DNA of 64,000 nt. Source: Natronohydrobacter sp. Lineage in GTDB: Bacteria > Pseudomonadota > Alphaproteobacteria > Rhodobacterales > Rhodobacteraceae. Shown piece after piece: positions 37,540 through 46,934 of the stretch (the stretch's first letter is position 1; each line of letters opens with the position of its first letter). Location of the stretch: contig JAUVXF010000004.1 in assembly GCA_030603695.1 (NCBI GenBank), positions 124,001 to 188,000 on the forward strand. Direction: 5' to 3'. The position numbers and the translations under genes were made by a program. Below the pieces are notes generated by a model. That model was not told where the DNA came from. It did no database searches and saw nothing but the letters and a program-made list of their open reading frames with translations.

Positions 37540-37671
37540 ATGTCCAAACTTACAATCATGCTCGCCATTGGCGCAACTGTTGCACTGGCCGCTTGCTCTC
37601 GTCCAGCACCAGAGCCAGCACCTGTCGCGGCTCCGATCATGGTCGAGCCCGTCAGCGGCAAAGGCTTCTGA
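37540..37671 (+). CDS. Small lipoprotein (43 aa)
   Basis: MSKLTIMLAIGATVALAAC gives a textbook lipoprotein signal with lipobox LAAC (Cys19). The mature peptide is only about 25 residues, Pro-rich, ending MVEPVSGKGF. It is too short for routine gene finders. ACAGGAG lies nine bases upstream of the ATG. It is a paralogue of the 37156 micro-protein and both lie between pccB and pccA. No function is known. Confidence 0.7.
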   Translation: MSKLTIMLAIGATVALAACSRPAPEPAPVAAPIMVEPVSGKGF

Positions 37672-37743
37672 TTGCGCGCCAGCGCTCAGATCCGTTCGTG
37701 ACAGCGATCTGAAACAGGCTGCCTTCAGCATCTGGGGGCAGCC

Positions 37744-38124
37744 ATGTTAAAACACCGTGGTTTTCCTGGGCGTTTGCCCAGCACTGATTTCCAATTCACC
37801 ATCCGCCGTGCCAATCCGAAGGGGGCTACGCCCTTGGCGGCACGCAAGCGCTTTGCCGACCGCCGCGCCATAGATCGGCGGGCAGATGAAGCTTTTCTTG
37901 GGGCATTGCTTGCCCATTTCGGAGAAGAGCCATTCGAGCGCGGCAACCTGGATGCAGGCCGCCTGTCCTGGCTTTTCGGGCGCGAAGTCGTGCCCGCCTC
38001 TGACCCGTTTGACCCCATCAGCTATGAAGCGCTTTTGCGCGTGGATATCCGCGCTGCCGAAGCCAGCTTTCCGCAGCTTTTTGACGGGTCTTCCGAATTT
38101 GCCTTCGACACATGGGAAGAATGA
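37744..38124 (+). CDS. Conserved protein of unknown function upstream of pccA (126 aa)
   Basis: A soluble protein with no recognised domain, rich in Arg in the N-terminal half (RRANPKGATPLAARKRFADR) and acidic/aromatic at the end (FDGSSEFAFDTWEE). It lies 49 bp before pccA in the same direction, after the two micro-genes, so it probably belongs to the operon. It could be an accessory factor for carboxylase assembly, but nothing in the sequence shows this. Confidence 0.65.
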   Translation: MLKHRGFPGRLPSTDFQFTIRRANPKGATPLAARKRFADRRAIDRRADEAFLGALLAHFGEEPFERGNLDAGRLSWLFGREVVPASDPFDPISYEALLRVDIRAAEASFPQLFDGSSEFAFDTWEE

Positions 38125-38173
38125 TGCCGCTATCAGCCCCATTCCCCCAGCCCAGCCCTGGAAAGGACTTCGC

Positions 38174-40171
38174 ATGTTTTCCAAGATACTGATCGCCAAT
38201 CGCGGTGAGATTGCCTGCCGTGTGATAAAGACGGCGCGCAAGATGGGGATCAAGACAGTAGCTGTCTATTCGGATGCTGATCGCAATGCCTTGCATGTGC
38301 GTATGGCCGATGAGGCCGTGCATATCGGCCCCGCACCTGCAAACCAATCCTATATCGTGATCGACAAGATCATGGAGGCCATTCGCCAGACAGGGGCGGA
38401 AGCGGTGCATCCGGGCTATGGGTTTTTGTCTGAAAACATGAAATTCGCCGAGGCGCTGGCCAAAGCGAATGTCGCCTTCATCGGCCCGCCTGCTGGCGCG
38501 ATTGAAGCGATGGGCGACAAGATCACCTCTAAAAAGCTGGCGGCGGAAGCGGGTGTGAGCACGGTTCCCGGCTATATGGGCCTGATTGCTGATGCCGAAG
38601 AGGCTGTGACTATCTCCAACCAGATTGGCTATCCTGTGATGATCAAGGCCAGCGCCGGGGGCGGTGGCAAGGGCATGCGGATTGCCTGGAATGACGCGGA
38701 AGCGCGCGAGGGGTTCCAATCTTCCAAGAACGAGGCCGCAAACAGCTTTGGCGATGACCGGATTTTCATAGAGAAATTCGTGACCCAGCCGCGCCATATT
38801 GAAATTCAGGTTCTGGCCGACAGCCACGGAAACTGCGTTTATCTGCACGAACGCGAATGTTCGATCCAGCGGCGCAATCAGAAAGTGATTGAAGAAGCGC
38901 CGTCGCCGTTTCTGGATGCCGCCACGCGCAAGGCAATGGGCGAGCAGGCTTGCGCATTGGCGCAGGCGGTGGGCTATACTTCTGCCGGGACAGTGGAATT
39001 CATTGTGGATGGCAACAAGAATTTCTACTTTCTGGAAATGAACACCCGCTTGCAGGTGGAACACCCTGTCACCGAATTGATCACCGGGGTTGATCTGGTG
39101 GAACAGATGATCCGCGTGGCCGCCGGAGAGGCGCTGCCCTTCGCGCAAGAGGATCTCAAGATCAACGGTTGGGCGATGGAATCGCGGCTTTATGCTGAAG
39201 ATCCGTATCGCAACTTTCTGCCCTCTATTGGCCGTCTGACACGCTACCGCCCGCCGGCAGAGGTGGCCGAACCCGCGCGCGCCGTGCGCAATGATACCGG
39301 CGTGTTCGAGGGTGGCGAAATCTCTATGTATTATGACCCGATGATTGCGAAACTGTGCACATGGGCGCCCACACGGGGCGAGGCGATTGAGGAAATGCGC
39401 CTTGCATTGGATGAGTTCGAGGTGGAAGGGATCGGCCATAATCTGCCCTTCCTGTCTGCGGTGATGGATCACCCGCGCTTTGTTTCGGGCGAGATTACAA
39501 CCGCATTCATTGCCGAAGAATACCCGGAAGGGTTTGATGGTGCCACACTGGACGGCGCGCTTTTGCACCGTGTGGCGGCCTGTGCCTGCGCCATGAACCG
39601 TGTGGCCGAAATTCGCCGCGCGCGCGTTTCTGGCCGGATGGACAATCACGAGCGCGTTGTGGGCACGCAATGGGTGGTCAAGATTGACGGCCATAGCCTG
39701 AGCGCCAGCATCGCCGCTGATCGCGAGGGGGCAACTGTCACACTGGCAGGGCATAGCTACCGCATCACATCAGATTGGCTGCCCGGCCAACCGCTGGCGC
39801 GGCTGAAGGTGGATGGCGTGCCTGTGGTGATGAAAGTGGCCAAGTTGCCCGGCGGGTTCCGGCTGCGGTTGCGCGGCGCGGATTTGAAAGTGCATGTTTT
39901 CTCGCCGCGTCAGGCGGAACTGGCCGAATTGATGCCCGAAAAGCTGCCGCCAGATACATCCAAGCTGCTGCTGTGCCCGATGCCGGGGATGGTTGTGTCT
40001 ATCGCGGTGGAAGAGGGGCAGGAAGTCTATGAAGGCCAAGCGCTTGCAACAGTTGAAGCCATGAAAATGGAAAACATCCTGCGCGCGGAACGCAAGGGGC
40101 GTGTTGCCAAGATCAATGCCGCTCCCGGCGCCTCGTTGGCGGTGGATGAAGTGATCATGGAGTTCGAATGA
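38174..40171 (+). CDS. pccA: Propionyl-CoA carboxylase alpha subunit (665 aa)
   Basis: Biotin carboxylase and biotin carrier in one chain. Biotin carboxylase domain, residues 1 to ~445 (KILIANRGEIACRVIKTA; ATP-grasp GGGGKGMRI; EMNTRLQVEHPVTE). A linker/BT region follows, then a biotinyl domain at ~595-665 with biotin Lys631 in EAMKMENI. GAAAGGA precedes the ATG. It acts with PccB to carboxylate propionyl-CoA. Its stop overlaps the next gene (ATGA). Confidence 0.95.
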   Translation: MFSKILIANRGEIACRVIKTARKMGIKTVAVYSDADRNALHVRMADEAVHIGPAPANQSYIVIDKIMEAIRQTGAEAVHPGYGFLSENMKFAEALAKANVAFIGPPAGAIEAMGDKITSKKLAAEAGVSTVPGYMGLIADAEEAVTISNQIGYPVMIKASAGGGGKGMRIAWNDAEAREGFQSSKNEAANSFGDDRIFIEKFVTQPRHIEIQVLADSHGNCVYLHERECSIQRRNQKVIEEAPSPFLDAATRKAMGEQACALAQAVGYTSAGTVEFIVDGNKNFYFLEMNTRLQVEHPVTELITGVDLVEQMIRVAAGEALPFAQEDLKINGWAMESRLYAEDPYRNFLPSIGRLTRYRPPAEVAEPARAVRNDTGVFEGGEISMYYDPMIAKLCTWAPTRGEAIEEMRLALDEFEVEGIGHNLPFLSAVMDHPRFVSGEITTAFIAEEYPEGFDGATLDGALLHRVAACACAMNRVAEIRRARVSGRMDNHERVVGTQWVVKIDGHSLSASIAADREGATVTLAGHSYRITSDWLPGQPLARLKVDGVPVVMKVAKLPGGFRLRLRGADLKVHVFSPRQAELAELMPEKLPPDTSKLLLCPMPGMVVSIAVEEGQEVYEGQALATVEAMKMENILRAERKGRVAKINAAPGASLAVDEVIMEFE

Positions 40172-40548
40172 TGAAGCGCACGCCTCTGCGCCTGTTCCTC
40201 ACCTACTTCCTGTGTTTTTTCGCAGCGCTGGTGCTGGCCTGGGTGATCTTGTCGCAACTGACCGAGGGCATTCGCGAGGGGTATCTGGTGCTGGCGCTGC
40301 TGCCGCCATTGGGGGGGATGGCCTTGTTTCACGGGCTGTTCCCGCTGCTTAGTCGTATTCGGCTGGGGATGGAATTTGTCGCGGTGGGCGGTGCGCTTGT
40401 TTACGGTGCCGGGGCCATCCTGACAGGTGTGGCCTGGCTGGGCCTGCTTGATCCGGGCACGGCGCTTGTCTTTTGGCTGGTGGCCGTATTCGGGCCGGGC
40501 TGGTGGCTGATGTCCACATGGGCCGAAAAAATCGGTTATTACAAATGA
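40168..40548 (+). CDS. Four-helix inner membrane protein coupled to pccA (126 aa)
   Basis: Four predicted membrane segments (FLTYFLCFFAALVLAWVIL; YLVLALLPPLGGMALFHGLF; FVAVGGALVYGAGAILTGV; ALVFWLVAVFGPGWWLM) fill most of the protein. No family recognised. The ATG overlaps the pccA stop, so translation is coupled; this suggests a job tied to propionyl-CoA metabolism, for example transport or anchoring, but that is inference. Confidence 0.7.
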   Translation: MMKRTPLRLFLTYFLCFFAALVLAWVILSQLTEGIREGYLVLALLPPLGGMALFHGLFPLLSRIRLGMEFVAVGGALVYGAGAILTGVAWLGLLDPGTALVFWLVAVFGPGWWLMSTWAEKIGYYK

Positions 40549-40606
40549 GTGCCGCGCCGCGCCTTATCGCCTTGTGCAAGGACGCGGCGCTGTATGTTGC
40601 GCGTGC

Positions 40607-41110
40607 TCAGCGACCAGCGGGCAGGCGCTCCAGAATCTCTTGCCGGCGGGTTGGGAAGCGGTCAATCACCGCCATCAGCTCGCGCCCGGTGCGCACGGCG
40701 GGGCGGCGGGCCTTGACCTCGCCATCCTTGTCAATGATCGCCGTCATGAAACCGCGCGGGCGCAGCACCTGGCGCAGCGGGCTTGCATCTGCGGGGTGGC
40801 CATCAAAGATCACCACCACATCGCGGGCCAAAAATTCATCCGCCCGCTCGCGCAGCGCATCTATCTGGCGGCTGAATTGCGGGTCATCGGGCGTATCGGC
40901 CATGACAACCACGATACGATGGTTCCAGATGAAATCGCGCACATCAATCTCGCGCGCATCCAGAAACAAAAGCCCTTCCTCTGGCATGGCCTCTGGAGAG
41001 GCGGTTTGCACAGTGGTTTCAGACATGGCCGCATCTGGCGCGGGCGCATCGGTGGCCATGAGCGTGACCGGGAAAAGAATTGCGAAAACAAGCGTGAAGA
41101 ACGGTTTCAT
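40607..41110 (-). CDS. DUF4174 family protein (167 aa)
   Basis: An exported protein: MKPFFTLVFAILFPVTLMA signal, then an acidic region, then a thioredoxin-like DUF4174 domain (NHRIVVVMADTPDDPQFSRQ...DVVVIFDGHPADASPLRQVL...GFMTAIIDKDGEVKARRPA). No CxxC is present, so redox activity is doubtful. AGGAGGCC lies directly before the ATG. Divergent from the mutase gene. Confidence 0.8.
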   Translation of the reverse strand: MKPFFTLVFAILFPVTLMATDAPAPDAAMSETTVQTASPEAMPEEGLLFLDAREIDVRDFIWNHRIVVVMADTPDDPQFSRQIDALRERADEFLARDVVVIFDGHPADASPLRQVLRPRGFMTAIIDKDGEVKARRPAVRTGRELMAVIDRFPTRRQEILERLPAGR

Positions 41111-41168
41111 AAGGCCTCCTGCTGGTTGTGCATATAGGGGCAAATCTGAAGAAAACACCATAGGGCGC

Positions 41169-41178
41169 GCAAATTTGC
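41169..41178 (+). promoter_or_regulatory. Candidate PccR-type site upstream of the mutase gene
   Basis: The palindrome GCAAATTTGC occurs 28 bp before the mcm start. The identical 10-mer is at 34832-34841 before pccB, inside its TTTGCAAATTTGC block. This is a compact link between the two steps of propionyl-CoA assimilation; binding is not shown. Confidence 0.55.
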
Positions 41179-41206
41179 TTGCGTCACACGACAGAAAGGA
41201 CGTGCC

Positions 41207-43351
41207 ATGAGCGATCCGAAACAGCGCTGGTCTGCACTTGCCGCGAAAGAACTGAGACACCGCCCTGTAGAAAGCCTGACATGGCAGACGCTGGAAGGCA
41301 TCCCCGTTCAGCCGCTCTATACCGAGGATGATATCGCGGGCCTGCCCCATCTGGGCAATCTGCCGGGAGAGGCCCCCTATACCCGCGGTGTGCGCGCCAC
41401 CATGTACACGGGCCGGCCCTGGACAATCCGCCAATATGCGGGCTTTTCCACGGCAGAGGAAAGCAACGCCTTTTATCGCAAAGCGCTGGCCGCTGGCCAG
41501 CAGGGCGTTTCCGTGGCCTTCGATCTGGCCACCCATCGTGGCTATGACAGCGATCATCCGCGCGTGGAAGGGGATGTGGGCAAGGCCGGTGTGGCGATAG
41601 ATTCGGTCGAGGATATGAAAATCCTGTTCGATGGTATTCCGCTGGAAAAAGTCAGCGTTTCCATGACGATGAATGGCGCAGTGATCCCGATTTTGGCCAA
41701 TTTCATCGTCACGGGCGAAGAGCAGGGTGTGGATCGCAAATTGCTGTCGGGCACGATCCAGAATGATATCCTCAAGGAATTCATGGTGCGCAATACCTAT
41801 GTGTATCCGCCTGAACCTTCCATGCGCATCATTGCCGATATCATCGAATATACCAGCGCCGAGATGCCGAAATTCAACTCCATCTCTATTTCCGGCTATC
41901 ACATGCAGGAAGCGGGCGCCAATCTGGTGCAGGAACTGGCTTTCACGCTGGCAGACGGGCGCGAATATGTGCGCGCCGCGATTGCGCGCGGCATGGATGT
42001 GGATGCTTTCGCGGGGCGTCTGTCATTCTTCTTTGCGATCGGGATGAATTTCTTTATGGAAATCGCAAAGCTGCGCGCCGCGCGGTTGCTGTGGTCGCGG
42101 GTGATGGAAGAGTTTGATCCCAAAGACCCGAAATCTTCCATGCTGCGCACCCATTGCCAGACATCCGGTGTCAGCCTGCAAGAGCAAGACCCCTATAACA
42201 ATGTGATCCGTACTGCCTATGAGGCGATGAGCGCGGTTCTGGGTGGCACGCAATCGCTGCATACCAACGCGCTGGATGAGGCGATTGCCCTGCCCACCGA
42301 ATTCAGCGCGCGGATTGCGCGCAACACGCAGCTTGTGTTGCAGGAAGAAACCGGCGTGACCAAAGTGGTCGATCCGCTGGCGGGCAGCTATTACATTGAA
42401 AAACTGACCCATGATCTGGCCGAAGCCGCCTGGGCGCTGATGCAAGAGGTGGAGGATGTGGGCGGCATGACCAAGGCCGTGGCCTCTGGCATGCCCAAGC
42501 TGAAGATAGAGGAAACCGCCGCGCGCCGTCAGGCCATGATTGACCGGGGCGAAGAGGTGATTGTTGGGGTCAACAAATACCGCAAGGACAAGGAAGACCC
42601 GATCGATATTCTGGATATCGACAATGTGAAGGTGCGCGATGGCCAGATTGCCCGGCTTGCGCAGATGCGTGGCAGCCGCGATCAGGCCGCCTGCGATGCG
42701 GCTTTGGCCGAAATCACGCGCCGTGCGGCCGAAGGGGGCAACCTTCTGGAAGCTGCGGTCGTTGCCGCCCGCGCGCGGGCCTCTGTCGGAGAGATCAGCA
42801 TGGCTATGGAAAAAATCTTTGGTCGCCACCGCGCCGAGGTCAAGACATTGGCGGGGGTTTATGGGGCTGCCTATGCGGGCGATGATGGCTTTGCCGCCAT
42901 CCAGCGCGATGTCGAGGCCTTTGCCGAGGCCGAGGGCCGCCGCCCGCGCATGCTGGTGGTGAAAATGGGACAGGATGGGCATGATCGCGGCGCAAAAGTG
43001 ATTGCCACGGCCTTTGCCGATATCGGCTTTGATGTGGATGTGGGGCCTTTGTTCCAAACCCCCGCAGAGGCCGCGCAGGACGCGATTGACAATGATGTGC
43101 ATATCATCGGGATTTCCAGCCAGGCCGCAGGGCATAAAACCCTTGCGCCAAAGCTTGTGCAGGCTTTGAAAGAGCAGGGCGCAGAGGATATTCTTGTTAT
43201 CTGTGGCGGGGTTATCCCGCAGCAGGATTATGATTTCCTGTATAATTCCGGGGTGAAGGCGATTTTCGGGCCGGGCACGAATATTCCCGATGCGGCCAAG
43301 AAAATCCTTGATCTAGTGCGCCATGCGCGCGGCTTGTCCACGCCGGAGTAA
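41207..43351 (+). CDS. mcm: Methylmalonyl-CoA mutase (714 aa)
   Basis: Single-chain, coenzyme B12-dependent enzyme that turns methylmalonyl-CoA into succinyl-CoA, completing propionyl-CoA entry into the TCA cycle. The N-terminal TIM-barrel substrate domain contains [20 protein letters not shown] and [20 protein letters not shown]. The C-terminal cobalamin domain carries the DGHDRG motif (Asp590-His592) and GGVIPQQDY. It is followed by an intrinsic terminator at 43368-43395. Epimerase is not in the window. Confidence 0.96.
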   Translation: MSDPKQRWSALAAKELRHRPVESLTWQTLEGIPVQPLYTEDDIAGLPHLGNLPGEAPYTRGVRATMYTGRPWTIRQYAGFSTAEESNAFYRKALAAGQQGVSVAFDLATHRGYDSDHPRVEGDVGKAGVAIDSVEDMKILFDGIPLEKVSVSMTMNGAVIPILANFIVTGEEQGVDRKLLSGTIQNDILKEFMVRNTYVYPPEPSMRIIADIIEYTSAEMPKFNSISISGYHMQEAGANLVQELAFTLADGREYVRAAIARGMDVDAFAGRLSFFFAIGMNFFMEIAKLRAARLLWSRVMEEFDPKDPKSSMLRTHCQTSGVSLQEQDPYNNVIRTAYEAMSAVLGGTQSLHTNALDEAIALPTEFSARIARNTQLVLQEETGVTKVVDPLAGSYYIEKLTHDLAEAAWALMQEVEDVGGMTKAVASGMPKLKIEETAARRQAMIDRGEEVIVGVNKYRKDKEDPIDILDIDNVKVRDGQIARLAQMRGSRDQAACDAALAEITRRAAEGGNLLEAAVVAARARASVGEISMAMEKIFGRHRAEVKTLAGVYGAAYAGDDGFAAIQRDVEAFAEAEGRRPRMLVVKMGQDGHDRGAKVIATAFADIGFDVDVGPLFQTPAEAAQDAIDNDVHIIGISSQAAGHKTLAPKLVQALKEQGAEDILVICGGVIPQQDYDFLYNSGVKAIFGPGTNIPDAAKKILDLVRHARGLSTPE

Positions 43352-43367
43352 GCCCAGAGCACAAACC

Positions 43368-43395
43368 AAAAAGGGCGGGAAACCCCGCCCTTTTT
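43368..43395. terminator. Bidirectional intrinsic terminator after the mutase gene
   Basis: A 12-bp stem AAAAAGGGCGGG / CCCGCCCTTTTT with a 4-nt loop, A-rich on one side and T-rich on the other. It lies between mcm and the convergent DoxX gene. Confidence 0.88.
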
Positions 43396-43412
43396 CGCAT
43401 TTCGCTGCGCAA

Positions 43413-43811
43413 TCATGCCCGCGCGGGCTGGCCTTGGCCCAGTTTGGCATCAAGCGACCATGCGCCAGCACCAGCCACCCAAACCGCCAGATAGCCGCCG
43501 GCAAGTGCCAGGTTTTTCAGAAGCTGTGTTGTCTGCATCTGATCGGCCAGATCAAAGTGATACAGAAAGCCGGACGCCACACAAAACGCGCCCAGTGCCA
43601 GCGCTGCGATACGGGTTTGAAAGCCCACGATCAGCGCAAGCCCGCCCAGAATTTCAAACAGCACAACCGGCCATGCCAGCACTGCCGGAATGCCGCCAGA
43701 AGCCATATAGGCGCCAAAACCTTCGACATTGCCCAATTTTCCGAAACCGGCCATGACGAACAAAAGCCCCAGCAAAATGCGTGCGGCAAGAAGTGTAGAT
43801 GCATTGGTCAT
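43413..43811 (-). CDS. DoxX-family membrane protein (132 aa)
   Basis: A four-helix small membrane protein of the DoxX group: LAARILLGLLFVMAGFGKLG at the start, then AWPVVLFEILGGLALIVGF. Some members belong to terminal oxidase or redox modules, others have no known role. The start MTNASTLLAA is preferred because GGGAAA lies before it; an upstream in-frame Met exists at 43853. Confidence 0.82.
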   Translation of the reverse strand: MTNASTLLAARILLGLLFVMAGFGKLGNVEGFGAYMASGGIPAVLAWPVVLFEILGGLALIVGFQTRIAALALGAFCVASGFLYHFDLADQMQTTQLLKNLALAGGYLAVWVAGAGAWSLDAKLGQGQPARA

Positions 43812-43964
43812 AAGATTTTCCCGTGTTGATGATAGGGGCATATAGTCTTGCACCCATGCGTCCCGCCATTACGCACAATCCCACAGCGCATGTGCGCGAA
43901 AGAGACATGCGGCGCGCTTTGCCCACAGGGGTGAGGCTGCATCTTGTGTGGCTGGTGGCCAAGA

Positions 43965-44432
43965 TCACCTGTTGCCGCTTTGCGCCTTCATTTCCCAGCG
44001 CCCGGCATCTTGTGACCAGTATTCCGCAACCATATCCGTGGCCGCAATGGCTTTCCACTGCCCGCGCGCATGGGCCAGCGCTTCTGGATCATTACCATCA
44101 AACAGCACCCAAAGCCGTTCCAGCGCGCCCAGCTCTTCTGGCCGCACCTCTGCACTGTCGATCAGCATCAGGATGGCGGGCGCATTGGGGCACTGGGGTG
44201 CAGTTGTCAGCAAGATGGGCTGTTCGGCGGCATGGGGACTGTCTGAAAGGCCATGAGGCAGGAAATCCCCCGTCTCTCCCAGCCACAGCACCTGATCCAG
44301 CCATTCCATACGCGCGCCAACCCGCCCGCGCACCGCGACGCGCAACTGCTGACCATAGGCGCGGGCCAGAAGGTTGCGCGCTGTCACTTCCAGCGGGTCG
44401 CGTGTCAGATGGTAGAACATGGCCTTGCCCAT
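43965..44432 (-). CDS. holC: DNA polymerase III chi subunit (155 aa)
   Basis: Clamp-loader accessory protein that links the replicase to SSB. The N-terminal stretch MFYHLTRDPLEVTARNLLAR and the YGQQLRVAVRG to ITRP-like region are typical of HolC. It starts 5 bp after the pepA stop, the usual pepA-holC pairing. Confidence 0.9.
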   Translation of the reverse strand: MGKAMFYHLTRDPLEVTARNLLARAYGQQLRVAVRGRVGARMEWLDQVLWLGETGDFLPHGLSDSPHAAEQPILLTTAPQCPNAPAILMLIDSAEVRPEELGALERLWVLFDGNDPEALAHARGQWKAIAATDMVAEYWSQDAGRWEMKAQSGNR

Positions 44433-44437
44433 CGGGC

Positions 44438-45901
44438 CTACCTGCTTTCAAATTTCGCCCGGATCAGGGCATCCAGCGCCAGAATCCCCCAGCCTGTCGC
44501 GCCTTTGGGCGCGTAGGGGCTTTCGGTTTTTGTCAATGCCACGCCCGCGATATCCAGATGCATCCATGGCATGCCGGGTTTGACAAAGCGTTGCAGAAAT
44601 TGCGCCGCGGTGATCGATCCTGCTGGCCTGCCGCCGGTGTTTTTCACATCGGCGATGCGGGATTTTATCAAGGGGTCATAGCAGGCGTCCAGCGGCATCC
44701 GCCATGCGCCTTCGCCCGTATCGGCCGCGGCCTGCAAGAATGCGGCGGCCAGCGCATCATCATTGGCGAAAACCCCGGCTTTCTCATGGCCCAACGCGAT
44801 GATGATGGCCCCTGTCAGCGTGGCAAGGTTGATAACCGCACTGGGGGCGAAGCGGGTTTGCGCATACCACAGCACATCTGCCAGCACCAAGCGGCCCTCG
44901 GCATCGGTATTGATCACCTCGATCCTGTCGCCCTTCATGGATTGCACCACATCACCGGGGCGTTGCGCGCGGCCATCGGGCATGTTTTCCACCAGCCCCA
45001 CAAGGCCCACAACATGCGCGCGCGCGCGCCGCTCTGCCAGTGCCTGCATCAGGCCCACTGTCACCGCCGCGCCGCCCATATCCATGGTCATCTCCTCCAT
45101 TCCCAATGCGGGTTTGAGAGAGATACCCCCGGTATCAAACATCACGCCTTTGCCCACAATCGCCAGCGGCGGCCCGTCGGCCCCGTGCCATTGCAGGATG
45201 GCCAGTTTCGAGGGGCTTTCAGAACCCTGGCCCACGGCCAGAAGCGCGCGCATTCCCAGCGCTTCCATCGCGGCCTCATCCAAGATTTCTACCTTCAGGC
45301 CAAGGGCTTGCATGGTTTCTATCTGCGCGGCAAAGCTGGTGGTGGTCAGGATGTTTGCAGGTGCATTCACCAGATCGCGTGTCAGATGCGTGGCGCGGGC
45401 CAGCGCTTCGGCCTGTGCCAGCGCATCGCGCTGGGTGTCGGGGCTGCGGGCCATGAAATGGATGGGGCCAAAGGGTGGTTTGGGGTCTGATTTCTGCGCC
45501 TCATACTGATAGGCGCGCAACAATGCGGCTTGCGCCAAAGCGCCAATCGGCAGCGTATCGGCACAGACAAGACAGGGCTGGGGGCCATGGGCTTTGCCTA
45601 TGCAGACACCCGCCGCGCGCAGGGTTTTGGCATCGGGCTTTGCAGGAATGCGGATCAGATGCAGCGCTTCGGCTTGCAGGCCCGCGGGCCAGCCAAGGGT
45701 AAGGCCAACGCCCGGTTTCAGCTTTGCGAACGCATCTGATGCCACCGCCCGTGCAACTGCGCCTTTGGTCAGCTTGTCTGCGCGCTTGGCCGCGCGTGGC
45801 AGGCTGGTTTCCGGGTCTGCGAACACAACCACGCGGCCCGAATGCGTGCCAATGGCGTCCAAATCAAATGCTTCCAAAACTGCGCGCGCGGTGCTGGTCA
45901 T
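44438..45901 (-). CDS. pepA: Leucyl aminopeptidase (487 aa)
   Basis: An M17-family di-zinc aminopeptidase. Metal and active-site motifs are VGKGVMFDTGGISLKP and VINTDAEGRLVLADVLWYA. The N-terminal domain is divergent, as usual. AGGGGG lies just before the ATG. It is transcribed together with holC. Confidence 0.95.
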   Translation of the reverse strand: MTSTARAVLEAFDLDAIGTHSGRVVVFADPETSLPRAAKRADKLTKGAVARAVASDAFAKLKPGVGLTLGWPAGLQAEALHLIRIPAKPDAKTLRAAGVCIGKAHGPQPCLVCADTLPIGALAQAALLRAYQYEAQKSDPKPPFGPIHFMARSPDTQRDALAQAEALARATHLTRDLVNAPANILTTTSFAAQIETMQALGLKVEILDEAAMEALGMRALLAVGQGSESPSKLAILQWHGADGPPLAIVGKGVMFDTGGISLKPALGMEEMTMDMGGAAVTVGLMQALAERRARAHVVGLVGLVENMPDGRAQRPGDVVQSMKGDRIEVINTDAEGRLVLADVLWYAQTRFAPSAVINLATLTGAIIIALGHEKAGVFANDDALAAAFLQAAADTGEGAWRMPLDACYDPLIKSRIADVKNTGGRPAGSITAAQFLQRFVKPGMPWMHLDIAGVALTKTESPYAPKGATGWGILALDALIRAKFESR

Positions 45902-46006
45902 GTTGCCCCCTGAAACAATGCTGGGGTGAACCTAGCGTGCAAACCCGTGCTTGACCATGCCCACAGCGCCAAGAGGTGTTCAAAAGCTGGGCATGGGCCA
46001 GTTGGA

Positions 46007-46792
46007 TCAGAAGCGCAGATTGAAATGCCGCGTAAGCCCGATCTCGCTGGCCAATTGCCCCCGGTTTCCGTGGTGCACAAGGGGCGAGGCCGCCGCATCC
46101 CCGCGCAGCCTGTCAAAGCGCAGGGCGCCGGTTATTCCCCAATCTGGTGAGAGCGGTTGATAGGCCCCAAGTTCAAACCCCACCGAATGCACCCCGCCAC
46201 CGGGCCGGAAGGCGGGGAATGCCGCGCCATCCAGCACCTCTTGATCGGTGACACCAAAATAGCTGCGTGCAAATCGCGCAGTGCCGAAATCGGCGCGCGG
46301 GCCGCCATGCAACATTTGCCCGCTTGCGCTGCGCCAGATCAGATTTGCGCCCAATTCGCCCCGTATGCCGTGATGGCCGATCGCAGCGTAGCGGATATCG
46401 GCATATATCTGCCATTTGCTTGCTGTGTGGTGCAGCCCAACCCCCACTTCAACGGCGCGGCCAATATCTTGCATTCCCGCCAATGCGCCTGTGCCTGCGC
46501 GTGGTTCGATCATATCAAACGCGCCCCGAAACCCGGTTCCGGGTGCAAGGCGGGATGGGCCGGGCATGGGCTTATCAGGTGCGTCATGGCGAATGGTGCC
46601 AAATTGCAGGCCCGTGACCCCAAATTGGCCCCTTGGGCGCAAGCTGCTGTCCCCGGCCCCCGGATAAAGAGGGGCAACACCGGCCCCCATGCCAATCGAG
46701 AACGCAAGCAAAGGGGCTTGTGCGCGTGCCTGTTGGCTCATCAGCACAGAAGCTATAAAAAGCGCAAGCAGGGCGCGAAGGGCAAGCGGCAT
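46007..46792 (-). CDS. MipA/OmpV-family outer membrane protein (261 aa)
   Basis: A signal peptide (LRALLALFIASVLMSQQARAQA) is followed by a beta-barrel-like sequence with alternating hydrophobic residues. Family-like pieces are VAPLYPGAGD near the start, YFGVTDQEVLDGAAFPAFRP and the C-terminal ITGALRFDRLRGDAAASPLV ending in aromatic RHFNLRF, as expected for outer membrane barrels. Exact role unknown. Confidence 0.78.
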   Translation of the reverse strand: MPLALRALLALFIASVLMSQQARAQAPLLAFSIGMGAGVAPLYPGAGDSSLRPRGQFGVTGLQFGTIRHDAPDKPMPGPSRLAPGTGFRGAFDMIEPRAGTGALAGMQDIGRAVEVGVGLHHTASKWQIYADIRYAAIGHHGIRGELGANLIWRSASGQMLHGGPRADFGTARFARSYFGVTDQEVLDGAAFPAFRPGGGVHSVGFELGAYQPLSPDWGITGALRFDRLRGDAAASPLVHHGNRGQLASEIGLTRHFNLRF

Positions 46793-46934
46793 GAATGACT
46801 ATCCAGAAAAAACGGGTATCAGAATGTCTTGGGCACGGGCTTTACACGCCGCGCACCCTTACTTTATGGCATAGCAAGGAATTCTGGAAATTTGGTTACC
46901 AGAGCAGCAGCGCGCAGGCGCGAGGGGAAGGCAA

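Noticed and set aside
36929-37750. A 273-codon frame across the micro-gene region
   Set aside because: Overlaps the exported protein gene, both micro-genes and the 37744 gene in another frame and has a Ser/Arg-rich random look; the micro-genes have ribosome sites and signal peptides instead.
38018-39754. A 578-codon open frame antisense to pccA
   Set aside because: It lies opposite a secure pccA gene and its His/Arg/Gly-rich protein has no family features; a high-GC shadow frame.
40607-41902. A 431-codon extension of the DUF4174 gene
   Set aside because: AGGAGG and a signal peptide mark the start at 41110; the extension runs antisense through the mutase gene.
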